Shown here piece by piece: positions 6,303-12,267 of a stretch of 12,267 bases of DNA. The position numbers and the translations under genes were made by a program. The notes under the pieces are model-generated. The model had not been told where the DNA came from, made no database searches, and was given only the letters and a program-made list of their open reading frames with translations. The stretch's first letter is position 1; every line of letters begins with the position of its first letter. The stretch is from the NCBI GenBank assembly GCA_016875155.1, contig VGSD01000034.1, positions 1 to 12,267 of the forward strand, written 5' to 3'. Origin of the DNA: Deltaproteobacteria bacterium. GTDB taxonomy: Bacteria; Desulfobacterota; BSN033; UBA1163.

Positions 6303-7487
6303 ATGAAAAAAGAGGTAGCCATTATCGGTGTTGGCCAAACCGCCTTTGTAAGAGGTTACGAAGGCTCTATTCGCGAATTGGCCTTTGATGCTTTCAGGGA
6401 GGCCATGAAGGACGCAGGCATCACCCAGAAGGACGTGGATGCATCCATCTTTTGTTCAGCTCCTGAATATGACAAACAACGCTCCCCGGCGGGCGTGCTC
6501 GCAGAGTATCTGGGGCTCATTCCTCAGCCAACACTTTATGTGGAGACCGTCTGCTCTTCGAGCAGCACGGGCATCAAAGTGGCCTATGGCATGATTAAGT
6601 CGGGACTCCATGATGTCGTTGTTGTTCTTGGGTTTCAGAAGATGTCTGAGATTTCGTCGGCGGAATCCCAAGAGAGAATGGGCAGGGGTTCTGACATCCA
6701 GTGGGAAGCGCCCTTTGGAACAATGATGCCTGCGTATTATGCTCTTTATGCACAGGCTTACATGTCCAAGCACGGATTAACCCATGACGATTTGATGAAT
6801 GTCAGGATCAAATCCTCCACCTATGGGGTAATCAATGACAGGGCAGTCTACCGGAAATCGGTGAAACCGGAAGACTTTAAGCAGGGCGATCCCGAAGCAA
6901 AAATGGCAGGCCCGGTGGCATGGCCGCTTCGTGTTGGCGATTGTTGTGCGAATGCGGATGGAAGTTCATGCATCATCCTCGCCAATGCCGAGAAAGCAAA
7001 GGCATTTTCCAAGAAACCGGTTTGGGTGTTGGGAATCGGCGCTGCATCCGAAGCGGTTAACATGGCCGCAAGGCCCGATTTTACCAGGGGCCTCAGTGTG
7101 GGTTATGCGGCTGCTGCCCAGGCTTACAAAATGGCAGGAATCACCGCAAAAGAGGTGAAGGTGGCTGAGGTTCACGACTGTTTTACCATTGCAGAGATCA
7201 TGTCGTATGAAGGTCTTGGATTCGCTCCGATGGGCGAAGGCAAACAGCTCATACGCGAGAAAACCACCTATAAAGAGGGACGAATCCCTGTGAACGTCGA
7301 TGGCGGGCTCCTTTCAAAAGGCCACCCCATCGGAGCGACAGGGGGATCCCAGATCCGAACGATCGTCTTACAGCTTCGCAATGAAGCAGGCCCCATGCAG
7401 GTGGCTGGTGAACCGGATATCGGATTGGTGCACAACATTGGCGGCGTTGGACTCTATGGCAACGTAACCATCTTTGGGAGAGACTGA
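6303..7487 (+). CDS. SCP2/BbsB-type thiolase
   Basis: This 394-residue thiolase of the SCPx-like group works with a separate zinc-ribbon partner. ATG 6303 is chosen over TTG 6300; GAGAGGGGGA lies about eight bases upstream. The nucleophilic cysteine is Cys84 in VETVCSSSSTG. The HDCF motif (291-294) supplies His291 and Cys293, GHPIGATGG (340-348) supplies His341, and the C-terminal loop reads HNIGG (377-381) where classical thiolases have a Cys-containing CxG. The HDCF and N-x-GG pattern marks the SCP2/archaeal/BbsB group rather than FadA. It is followed by a DUF35 gene, the same arrangement as BbsB-BbsA benzoylsuccinyl-CoA thiolase and archaeal acetoacetyl-CoA thiolase complexes. In this aromatic-degrading context it may cleave a 3-oxoacyl-CoA. 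The precise substrate is not readable. Confidence 0.93.
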   Translation: MKKEVAIIGVGQTAFVRGYEGSIRELAFDAFREAMKDAGITQKDVDASIFCSAPEYDKQRSPAGVLAEYLGLIPQPTLYVETVCSSSSTGIKVAYGMIKSGLHDVVVVLGFQKMSEISSAESQERMGRGSDIQWEAPFGTMMPAYYALYAQAYMSKHGLTHDDLMNVRIKSSTYGVINDRAVYRKSVKPEDFKQGDPEAKMAGPVAWPLRVGDCCANADGSSCIILANAEKAKAFSKKPVWVLGIGAASEAVNMAARPDFTRGLSVGYAAAAQAYKMAGITAKEVKVAEVHDCFTIAEIMSYEGLGFAPMGEGKQLIREKTTYKEGRIPVNVDGGLLSKGHPIGATGGSQIRTIVLQLRNEAGPMQVAGEPDIGLVHNIGGVGLYGNVTIFGRD

Positions 7488-7498
7488 TAAAAACTCAG

Positions 7499-7607
7499 TG
7501 CAAAATTAGCAATGATCAATTAGCAATTCTCAACGAAAAACATATAGGCACCCTATCTTTTCACAATGATAATTGCTAACTGCTAATTTTACATTTTGCA
7601 TTGATCA
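7499..7607. repeat. Long AT-rich inverted repeat between thiolase and DUF35 genes
   Basis: TTAGCAATT at 7520-7528 pairs perfectly with AATTGCTAA at 7571-7579, and AAAATTAGCA at 7502-7511 pairs perfectly with TGCTAATTTT at 7581-7590. The asymmetric ATGATCAA bulge lies on the left side and the loop is about 42 bases. TGCAAAAT/ATTTTGCA and TGATCA words recur further out. The element fills nearly the whole spacer between two genes expected to encode one complex. No T-run fits a terminator. Confidence 0.75.
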
Positions 7608-7624
7608 TTTTCAGGGAGGGAACT

Positions 7625-8038
7625 ATGGGATTCGAAAAATTTGGGAGAAAAAGCTTTACAGCCATCACCAAGACGGCAAAGTTTGTTGATCTACTGTCAG
7701 AAGGAAAGATTAAGGGAACCGTTTGTAAAGATTGCGGTGCAAAATACTTCCCTCCAAGGGCAGACTGTGCAAAATGTTTCTCAAAGAATATGGACTGGTT
7801 TGAAATGCCTGGAAAAGGGAAACTCGAAACATTTACGACGGCCCATTATGCGCCTCTGGGGTTCGAGACTGACCCTCCCTATACCATGGGGGTCGTGGAC
7901 TTTGGTGGCGGTTTGAAGTTGTTCGCCCGACTGACAAAAGAGATAAAGCCTGAAGAGGTAAAAGTAGGAATGGAAGTCTCTATCAGACCTCTAAAATATG
8001 ACGATGGGCAGATTTCATTTGAGGTGATCAAACCCTGA
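7625..8038 (+). CDS. Zinc-ribbon/OB-fold (DUF35, BbsA-like) thiolase partner subunit
   Basis: This 137-residue protein has an N-terminal helix region, a rubredoxin-like zinc ribbon and a C-terminal OB fold. The zinc ligands are Cys34, Cys37, Cys48 and Cys51 (C-x2-C-x10-C-x2-C). PGKGKLETFTTAHYAP (about 62-77) and DPPYTMGVVDF (about 83-93) begin the OB domain, which ends with VGMEVSIRPLKYDDGQISFEV. ATG 7625 is chosen because GGGAGG lies about five bases upstream, while a longer reading from 7601 would translate the adjacent repeat. In BbsA and archaeal homologues this subunit binds the CoA moiety and completes the thiolase active-site environment. Its pairing with the upstream thiolase makes a similar two-subunit complex very likely. 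Confidence 0.93.
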   Translation: MGFEKFGRKSFTAITKTAKFVDLLSEGKIKGTVCKDCGAKYFPPRADCAKCFSKNMDWFEMPGKGKLETFTTAHYAPLGFETDPPYTMGVVDFGGGLKLFARLTKEIKPEEVKVGMEVSIRPLKYDDGQISFEVIKP

Positions 8039-8106
8039 CCCCTCTATCTTCCCTCTGCCCTTTGGGAAGAGCCCGCCTGCCGGTAGGCAGGGGTGTGGGT
8101 GAGGGG
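8039..8106. repeat. GC-rich palindromic spacer repeat
   Basis: The outer arms CCCCTC (8039-8044) and GAGGGG (8101-8106) enclose CTTCCC/GGGAAG (8048-8053 with 8064-8069) and a perfect CCTGCC-GGTA-GGCAGG hairpin (8076-8091). The CCCCTC..GTGGGTGAGGGG frame resembles the element at 11856-11904. The inner CCTGCC hairpin resembles the ends of the insert at 8526-8589. It starts at the stop codon of the DUF35 gene and could slow or terminate transcription, but no T-run follows. Confidence 0.7.
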
Positions 8107-8132
8107 CATAAGATGCGAGGTGAAGCGAATCG

Positions 8133-8414
8133 ATGGTATCTCCATTCAATCGTTTCGAAGGGGTGAGCATTTTCGACGACAAGGGCGAGATAAAACGCCT
8201 CGTTCAAAAGATCATTGAGGAAACCGATCCTGAGGTCGTCATCGATCGGATGAGGAAGTTGGACTTCTCCTATATCTTCACTCTATCTAAGAAAGGAAGA
8301 GGAAAGGAAGTCGAACTCTCCCGCTCTGAAATCGAAGCCAGCAGTGGGTGGAGGAAAGGAGATATTGACGAAACCCTCCAAAAGAAGGTCGAACGAACCA
8401 TTGCCGAATTCTGA
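8133..8414 (+). CDS. Small hypothetical protein
   Basis: This would be a 93-residue soluble, charged protein that I do not recognise. GAGGTGA (8117-8123) lies nine bases before the ATG, which supports translation. The sequence has an N-terminal part, MVSPFNRFEGVSIFDDKGE, then a predicted helical region around IKRLVQKIIEET and VIDRMRKLDFSYIF. A lysine/arginine-rich stretch, KKGRGKEVELSRSEIE, comes next, and a final helix KKVERTIAEF. There are no cysteines, membrane segments or signal peptide. It is flanked by palindromic repeats on both sides. It could be a true small gene at the end of the thiolase operon or a chance frame; the ribosome site and sensible amino acid composition favour the former. 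Confidence 0.5.
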   Translation: MVSPFNRFEGVSIFDDKGEIKRLVQKIIEETDPEVVIDRMRKLDFSYIFTLSKKGRGKEVELSRSEIEASSGWRKGDIDETLQKKVERTIAEF

Positions 8415-8420
8415 TGGGTC

Positions 8421-8500
8421 ATTCCGGCGAAAGCTCGGTTTTCCGCCCGAGGCGGACCCGCTTCTGGTAGGCGAGTCGCAACGACCGGAATCCATTTTTT
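8421..8500 (+). terminator. Possible terminator-like palindrome followed by T6
   Basis: ATTCCGG (8421-8427) pairs with CCGGAAT (8485-8491), followed by CCA and a run of six T (8495-8500). The loop is long, about 57 bases, and contains its own short CCGCC/GGCGG pairing around 8443-8453. The position just after the small ORF stop would suit a terminator for the rightward genes. The long loop makes this weak, and it equally looks like a dispersed repeat interrupted by an insert. Confidence 0.4.
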
Positions 8501-8512
8501 AAGTTCTTCTGG

Positions 8513-8597
8513 ATGCCGGATCAAGCCTGCCTGCGCGAAGCCCCGCCTCCAGAAGCCTTGCGGAGGGCAGCCGCTTCGGCATAGGCAGGTCCGGCAT
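8513..8597. repeat. Palindrome split by a nested 64-bp palindromic insert
   Basis: The arms ATGCCGGA (8513-8520) and TCCGGCAT (8590-8597) are exact complements. They should be separated by the five-base loop TCAAG (8521-8525), but a 64-bp block (8526-8589) follows the loop. This block is itself palindromic, with CCTGCCT (8526-8532) pairing with AGGCAGG (8583-8589) and CGAAGC (8536-8541) with GCTTCG (8573-8578). Removing the block restores a compact hairpin. No coding capacity is seen. Confidence 0.7.
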
Positions 8598-8624
8598 GAC
8601 GCAAAAGGAGTTTAGGGGCGGAAT

Positions 8625-9359
8625 TTATTGATAAAGACTTTGTGCGGATTGGTTTTCCGGTTGAACAACCTGCGTTGAAATGTTAACGATCCAAGTGCGG
8701 AGAATAGCTCCACTCTTCTCCCCTTCTGAAAATTGAATCACCCTGACCCTGTTGTGATCAATCTCTCTCGCCTCATATCTCCATCTCAGGTTGGGGAAAA
8801 ACTTCCCCCTTGCCTCCATCATTCTCAACTCTACGGACATTTTCTCTCCACTCATCGGATTCATCTTAATAAGATGCTTTTTCACCAGTTCCACGGCTTT
8901 TGAAGAAGAACCTTTAGGAGAACTCAAATCTCTTCCTGTGGCGCTAGCCTTGGAGAGGGAAATGATACTTCCTTCAAGGGTCTTGATCCTCAAGTAATTT
9001 CCGTCTGCGCTTAAATAACCTGTTCCGCCCGAGTCGAAAACCACATGATAAAAATTCATTGTCCCTGACCGGTCCTGGACTACCTCTGTAATGAGAAATC
9101 CCTCTTTCTCTTTCTGGATATTGAAACGCTTGCTATGTTCCTCAGGGTTTTTATAGAACTCCACAGGGCGGGCAGCCCGAGCAACAAGATATCGCCTCCC
9201 GATGTTCTGTTTTAATTTAGCAAGCTTCTCCCTCTCATACTCTTCAATGCTCTGCTCTTGCCCCGGTCTAAGCCCTCCCTGAGGATAGGCCTCCCTACCA
9301 GCGAATAGACAAGAGGCCATGATGGAACATAGAAGAAATAGAAGATGAAGGGCCGTCAT
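8625..9359 (-). CDS. Exported protein of unknown function
   Basis: This is a 244-residue protein I do not recognise. It begins MTALHLLFLLCSIMASCLFAG, a hydrophobic N-terminus that reads as a signal peptide. MASC resembles a lipobox only weakly, since the -3 residue is Met. The mature part opens with a charged helix rich in Gln/Glu/Lys (EQSIEEYEREKLAKLKQNIG, about 37-56). It then has short alternating segments likely to form beta strands, such as GFLITEVVQD, FYHVVFDSGGTGYLSADGNY and RVRVIQFSEGE. There are no cysteines after the signal region and no catalytic motif that I can identify. It starts 18 bases after the radical SAM stop without a clear ribosome site, so it may be translationally coupled to that gene. 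A periplasmic or envelope role is inferred from the signal peptide only. Confidence 0.75.
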   Translation of the reverse strand: MTALHLLFLLCSIMASCLFAGREAYPQGGLRPGQEQSIEEYEREKLAKLKQNIGRRYLVARAARPVEFYKNPEEHSKRFNIQKEKEGFLITEVVQDRSGTMNFYHVVFDSGGTGYLSADGNYLRIKTLEGSIISLSKASATGRDLSSPKGSSSKAVELVKKHLIKMNPMSGEKMSVELRMMEARGKFFPNLRWRYEAREIDHNRVRVIQFSEGEKSGAILRTWIVNISTQVVQPENQSAQSLYQ

Positions 9360-9377
9360 GGTATGTTGGTTTCTCGA

Positions 9378-10328
9378 TCAGGAGATATCAATCTCTTTTT
9401 CAGCCTCATAAAATATCGAATCCCCAAATGAACGAACTCTGATGCTTCCTTTTAAAACAAGAGGTTGAATATGGCTTTCCAACTCTTCCGCAGGGATGTC
9501 CATCCCTTTGGAAAGATCGTTTAGAGAAAGAGGTCTCCTTCTCAGAATTTTTAAGATCTCTTCCTTGATATCTCTTTCGGCTAGTGGGAAGGGGTGACGG
9601 TCAAACTCAGGAATGACGATAGCCCTATCTCCAAAAAATCCCCTGATTTTTTCCATCTCTTTCTGGCTCAGAGGAACCGCCAACTTTTCTGAAGGAGGCC
9701 GGACAATGGTATTGATGTGGATTTGATCAGGTTGAATCCGGTTGATCGCTTCTCTCATCCTGAGGAGTTCGTCCTGATGATCGTTCACCCCTTTGCAGAA
9801 CAGGATCTCCAGCCAGATCTGGCCTTTAAAGGCCTTTCTGAATTCGACTAACCCTTCAAGCATCCCCTCCATTGAGAAGTTCGGATAGGGCCGGTTAACC
9901 TTCTCAAAAACATCACGGGAAACAGCATCCATGGAAGGAAGGACAACATCTGCCATGGACAGATCTTCTCTCACACCCTGATCATAGAACAAGGCTCCAT
10001 TGGTGAGCACTGCAACAGGAATGGAGGTGATCGCCTTAATACCCTTTATGATCCTACCGATTCCGGAATGGAGCGTAGGTTCTCCAGACCCCCCTAGGGA
10101 GAGGTAATCAATGGAAGAAGTCTCTTCTCTAAGAAAGCGTTCGATTTCGGCAAGGACTTCCTTGACAGGGATATACTCTTTCCTAATCAATGTCTTCTGG
10201 GTTGTCTTCCCGATCTGGCAATAGATGCAGTCATAGGTGCAGATCTTATGGGGAACGAGGTCAATTCCGAGGGATTTTCCCAATCGTCTGGAAGGAACAG
10301 GACCGTAGAGATATTGGTACCTCTTCAT
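9378..10328 (-). CDS. Radical SAM protein with C-terminal winged-helix-like domain (COG0731-like)
   Basis: This 316-residue protein starts at ATG 10328 (MKRYQYLYGPVPSRRLG), preceded by AGAGGAAG at suitable spacing. A longer frame to 10466 would translate the palindromic repeat. The GPVPSRRLG-SLGIDLVP opening and the [4Fe-4S] motif CTYDCIYC (Cys30, Cys34, Cys37, C-x3-C-x2-C) identify the family related to archaeal wyosine synthase TYW1. GGSGEPT (79-85) is the SAM-binding glycine motif. NRPYPNF, LFCKGVND and TIVRPPSE are further family segments. Residues about 255-308 form a helix-turn-helix-like unit (ILKILRRRPLSLNDLSKGM...), as found in many bacterial members. The reaction of these bacterial proteins is not established, and true TYW1 activity is unlikely outside archaea and eukaryotes. 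It lies between apgM and an exported protein. Confidence 0.92.
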   Translation of the reverse strand: MKRYQYLYGPVPSRRLGKSLGIDLVPHKICTYDCIYCQIGKTTQKTLIRKEYIPVKEVLAEIERFLREETSSIDYLSLGGSGEPTLHSGIGRIIKGIKAITSIPVAVLTNGALFYDQGVREDLSMADVVLPSMDAVSRDVFEKVNRPYPNFSMEGMLEGLVEFRKAFKGQIWLEILFCKGVNDHQDELLRMREAINRIQPDQIHINTIVRPPSEKLAVPLSQKEMEKIRGFFGDRAIVIPEFDRHPFPLAERDIKEEILKILRRRPLSLNDLSKGMDIPAEELESHIQPLVLKGSIRVRSFGDSIFYEAEKEIDIS

Positions 10329-10380
10329 AATATTTCTTCCTCTGCAATCTGTGTCTCTATTTTGATGCGCCGAATGAACC

Positions 10381-10532
10381 AAATCCCAATCACCAAATTC
10401 CAAGCTCCAAATAAATTCCAATAACCAATGACCCAATGAAATAATCCCAAATAATTCCAAAATCAAATTTTAATTTTGGGTTATTTGGAAATTGGGATTT
10501 ATTTGGTGTTTGGTGCTTGGAATTTGAAATTT
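10381..10532. repeat. Long AT-rich inverted repeat of CCAAAT/CCAAT words
   Basis: The left arm from 10394 (CAAATTCCAAGCTCCAAAT) pairs with a right arm ending at 10526 (TTGGTGCTTGGAATTTG), with further blocks such as AAATAAATTCCAAT against ATTGGGATTTATTT and AACCCAAAA-like words near the centre. Arms of roughly 50-60 bases can be drawn with small bulges. It fills the gap between apgM and the radical SAM gene. A frame through it extends the radical SAM ORF but has low-complexity, implausible protein. Confidence 0.8.
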
Positions 10533-10559
10533 GCCTGATTGACTTTACGTCAATCAGGC
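10533..10559 (-). terminator. Perfect 11-bp hairpin directly after the apgM stop codon
   Basis: GCCTGATTGAC and GTCAATCAGGC pair over 11 bases with a five-base loop. On the minus strand the stem begins immediately after the TGA stop codon of apgM. The following bases, AAATTTCAAATT, are not T-rich, so it may be a Rho-linked stop or a 3'-end stabilising stem rather than a classical intrinsic terminator. Confidence 0.55.
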
Positions 10560-11765
10560 TCAGGCTCCAAATTTTTTTAACTTTAACCCGTTGGCTAACA
10601 TTAATGGGATGACTTCTGTGGCAGGAAACCGGCCCAACTGCCCCTTCTGGCACTGTCTTTCTGTAAACCGTCGGATGCCATCCGGTCGGACATATTTGGA
10701 ATGAAGAAGGATGGGGTTAGGATGCCAGCTATGCGACTTCAGAACCGCAGGAGTGGAGTGGTCTCCGGTCACCACCAGCACATCCGGCTGTAACTTTAAG
10801 ATGAGCGGAAGGATCCGATCGATTTCCTCAATGGCCTTCACCTTCTTTTTAAAATTACCGTCCTCTCCGGTTAAATCCGTTCTCTTAAAATGGAGATAGA
10901 AGAAATCGTATTCGTTAAAATGATTCTTCAGGGTCTCCACTTCGCCTCTGAGAGTCTCTCCTGTCTCCAGAATTTCCATCCCCACCAGCCTTGCCAATCC
11001 TCGATACATCGGATAGGTTGCAATGGCAGCGGGTCTCAGTTTAAACCTCTCGGACATCGAAGGAATATCTGGAATCTTCGAAAACCCTCTAAGTAAGATC
11101 GTATTGGCAGGGTGAAATGGCTTAAGCACATCAGTTGCTCTTTTCAAGTATTCATTGACAACTTTCGCTGTCCTTTGGGCTTCCGGGATAAGATACTCTG
11201 CTCCTTTTACTTTCTGTCCATCTTTCTGTGGGTCTGCATCGGATAACTCTTCTCGTAATCCCTCCACCCGAAAGACAATGACGAACCGATGTTCCTTTCC
11301 CGGATAGATGGAGACTTTCGCTCCTTCGACTTCCTTGATCTCATTTTGTAAGAATTGGCATATCTCTTGGCTCTTCTCGGTTGAGATCCGGCCTGCTCTT
11401 CGGTCGATGATGACCCCTTCCTCATTGATTGTTGCAAAATTACCCCGTGCAGTTAGATCATCTTGGGTCAGCTTTAAACCGATTCCCAGAGCTTCCATCA
11501 CACCTCTTCCAATCCCATAACAAATTGGATCATATCCGAAGAGGGCCAGATGGGAAGGGCCACTTCCTGGTGTGATGCCATAGGAGATGGGATCGACCAG
11601 TCCGCAGATGGACTTGGAAGCAAGACGATCAAGGTTCGGAATCTTTGCTGTTTCCAACTCGGTCTTACCCTTCACAGGCAAACCACCGATTCCATCCATG
11701 ACAATCATGATCAGTTTCGAATCTGTCTGAATGGCAAGCGAACGAAGAATTTCATCCGGAATCAT
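10560..11765 (-). CDS. apgM: 2,3-bisphosphoglycerate-independent phosphoglycerate mutase, archaeal type
   Basis: This 401-residue enzyme of the alkaline phosphatase superfamily interconverts 3- and 2-phosphoglycerate in glycolysis and gluconeogenesis. ATG 11765 (MIPDEILRSLAIQ) is chosen. The best ribosome site, GAGGGAGG, is about 14 bases upstream, an unusually long spacing, but the upstream in-frame GTG at 11807 lies in front of that site. Visible features are the metal ligand Asp24 in IVMDGIGG, TPGSGPSHLALFGYDP (65-80) with Ser68 as the likely phosphorylated residue, and GRGVMEALGIGL (86-97). GDHSTP (334-339, metal ligands Asp335 and His336) and HSWHPNP (345-351) follow. The length is normal. 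ApgM is common in archaea and scattered in bacteria including Desulfobacterota, so transfer need not be recent. It may be the only such enzyme in the host or a second isoform. Confidence 0.95.
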   Translation of the reverse strand: MIPDEILRSLAIQTDSKLIMIVMDGIGGLPVKGKTELETAKIPNLDRLASKSICGLVDPISYGITPGSGPSHLALFGYDPICYGIGRGVMEALGIGLKLTQDDLTARGNFATINEEGVIIDRRAGRISTEKSQEICQFLQNEIKEVEGAKVSIYPGKEHRFVIVFRVEGLREELSDADPQKDGQKVKGAEYLIPEAQRTAKVVNEYLKRATDVLKPFHPANTILLRGFSKIPDIPSMSERFKLRPAAIATYPMYRGLARLVGMEILETGETLRGEVETLKNHFNEYDFFYLHFKRTDLTGEDGNFKKKVKAIEEIDRILPLILKLQPDVLVVTGDHSTPAVLKSHSWHPNPILLHSKYVRPDGIRRFTERQCQKGQLGRFPATEVIPLMLANGLKLKKFGA

Positions 11766-11807
11766 CTTTTTATAATCAACCTCCCTCTGAGGAAAAATTT
11801 CAAACAC

Positions 11808-11945
11808 CCAATTTCAAATAAGCTCCAGTCACCAATCACCCAAACAACCAAACCACCCCTCACCTTTCTCCTCTCCCCTGAGGGGAGAGGGATGGGGTGA
11901 GGGGTTTATTGTTTGATGATTGGAATTTGGTCATTGGTTATTCAG
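11808..11945. repeat. Composite palindrome: AT-rich CCAAT words around a GC-rich core
   Basis: The core (11856-11904) has CCCCTCACC pairing with GGTGAGGGG (11856-11864 with 11896-11904) and CCTCTCCCC with GGGGAGAGG (11870-11878 with 11882-11890), loop TGA. Flanking CCAATCACCCAAACAACC on the left pairs imperfectly with GTTTGATGATTGG on the right, extending the palindrome to over 100 bases. On the plus strand TTTATTGTTT follows the GC core. The right end overlaps the last codons and stop of the nitroreductase gene. Confidence 0.8.
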
Positions 11946-12267
11946 TTGGCCATGCCTTTCATAAAACACAAACCCAACGATTTCTTTCCTTTTCGGTGTG
12001 ATGCTTTCAGCTGCGGGGTATCCCAACGGGGTCATCGCCACAACCTCTCTGTCCTGCGGAACCCCTAAAATCTCTTCTGCCTTTTTGTGGTCGAATAATC
12101 CTACGACCACCGTTCCCAATCCCAGCCCATGGGCAGCCAAGCAAAGGCTCTGCATGGCAATGCCTGTATCAAACATCAACCAGTCTCCTTTTATTGTGAC
12201 GGCTTCCCCTTTCTTAAAACCGGAGACTCCTTTCTTCCCGCAAAGGACAATAACCACAGGGGCCTCT
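11931..12267 (-). CDS. Nitroreductase-family FMN protein, C-terminal part (cut by window edge)
   Basis: The visible 111 or so residues are the C-terminal half of a nitroreductase-family protein, which uses FMN and NAD(P)H to reduce varied acceptors. They read through VVIVLCGKKG near the edge, then DTGIAMQSLCLAAHGLGLGTVVVGLF, a characteristic family helix and turn. EEILGVPQDREVVAMTPLGYPA follows, with the MTPLGYPA block near the flavin, and the protein ends with FYERHGQ. The open frame continues past the right edge with no start visible. The last three residues (NNQ) and stop codon (11931-11933) are encoded inside the palindromic repeat, which suggests the repeat altered the original C-terminus. 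The substrate cannot be inferred. Confidence 0.85.
   Translation of the reverse strand, partial: EAPVVIVLCGKKGVSGFKKGEAVTIKGDWLMFDTGIAMQSLCLAAHGLGLGTVVVGLFDHKKAEEILGVPQDREVVAMTPLGYPAAESITPKRKEIVGFVFYERHGQLNNQ

Noticed and set aside
9378..10328. True TYW1 wyosine synthase
   Set aside because: Similarity is limited to the COG0731 radical SAM core, and the C-terminal winged-helix-like part is typical of bacterial members of unknown function.
10329..10466. N-terminal extension of the radical SAM protein
   Set aside because: The extra 46 codons are encoded largely by the AT-rich palindromic repeat; the internal ATG 10328 has a ribosome site and begins with the conserved family motif.
10381..10532. 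CRISPR array
   Set aside because: The words are short, degenerate and arranged as an inverted repeat, with no regular repeat-spacer spacing and no cas genes.

Overview
The window looks like chromosome from a strictly anaerobic, Gram-negative bacterium that degrades aromatic compounds, most plausibly a Desulfobacterota (Syntrophia or Desulfatiglans-like) lineage. This placement is an inference from gene content: a benzoyl-CoA ring-cleavage pair, acyl-CoA enzymes, an archaeal-type phosphoglycerate mutase, a COG0731-type radical SAM protein, and many palindromic intergenic repeats. No rRNA gene or phylogenetic marker is present to fix it.

Region 1 (1-4512, minus strand) is a six-gene catabolic operon read leftward from a near-consensus sigma70 promoter at 4484-4512. 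The order is acyl-CoA dehydrogenase, a 71-residue free-standing biotin carrier, a GNAT acyltransferase, an SDR oxidoreductase, 6-hydroxycyclohex-1-ene-1-carbonyl-CoA dehydrogenase (bamQ/had), and the N-terminal part of 6-oxocyclohex-1-ene-1-carbonyl-CoA hydrolase (bamA/oah), which is cut by the window edge. The last two enzymes oxidise and then hydrolytically open the alicyclic ring produced from benzoyl-CoA. The first genes could serve the beta-oxidation-like and decarboxylation steps downstream, but their exact substrates cannot be read from sequence.

Region 2 (4513-4761) is a divergent intergenic region with several inverted repeats and three copies of a TAAACCCC..TAGAAAG-like motif. Region 3 (4762-8414, plus strand) holds ruvX/yqgF overlapping mltG (housekeeping), then a thiolase and a zinc-ribbon/OB-fold (DUF35) partner like the BbsB/BbsA benzoylsuccinyl-CoA thiolase, then a small unknown ORF.

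Region 4 (8415-8624) is a repeat-filled spacer in which one palindrome appears to have been split by another. Region 5 (8625-12267, minus strand) reads leftward: a nitroreductase-family protein (cut by the right edge), archaeal-type phosphoglycerate mutase apgM, a radical SAM protein with a C-terminal winged-helix-like region, and an exported protein of unknown function.

Nearly every longer spacer contains an imperfect palindrome, either AT-rich and built of short words (CCAAT, AATCC, TTAGCAATT) or GC-rich (CCCCTC..GAGGGG; CCTGCC..GGCAGG). Some lie inside apparent operons. No tRNA, rRNA, CRISPR array, transposase or phage gene was seen.
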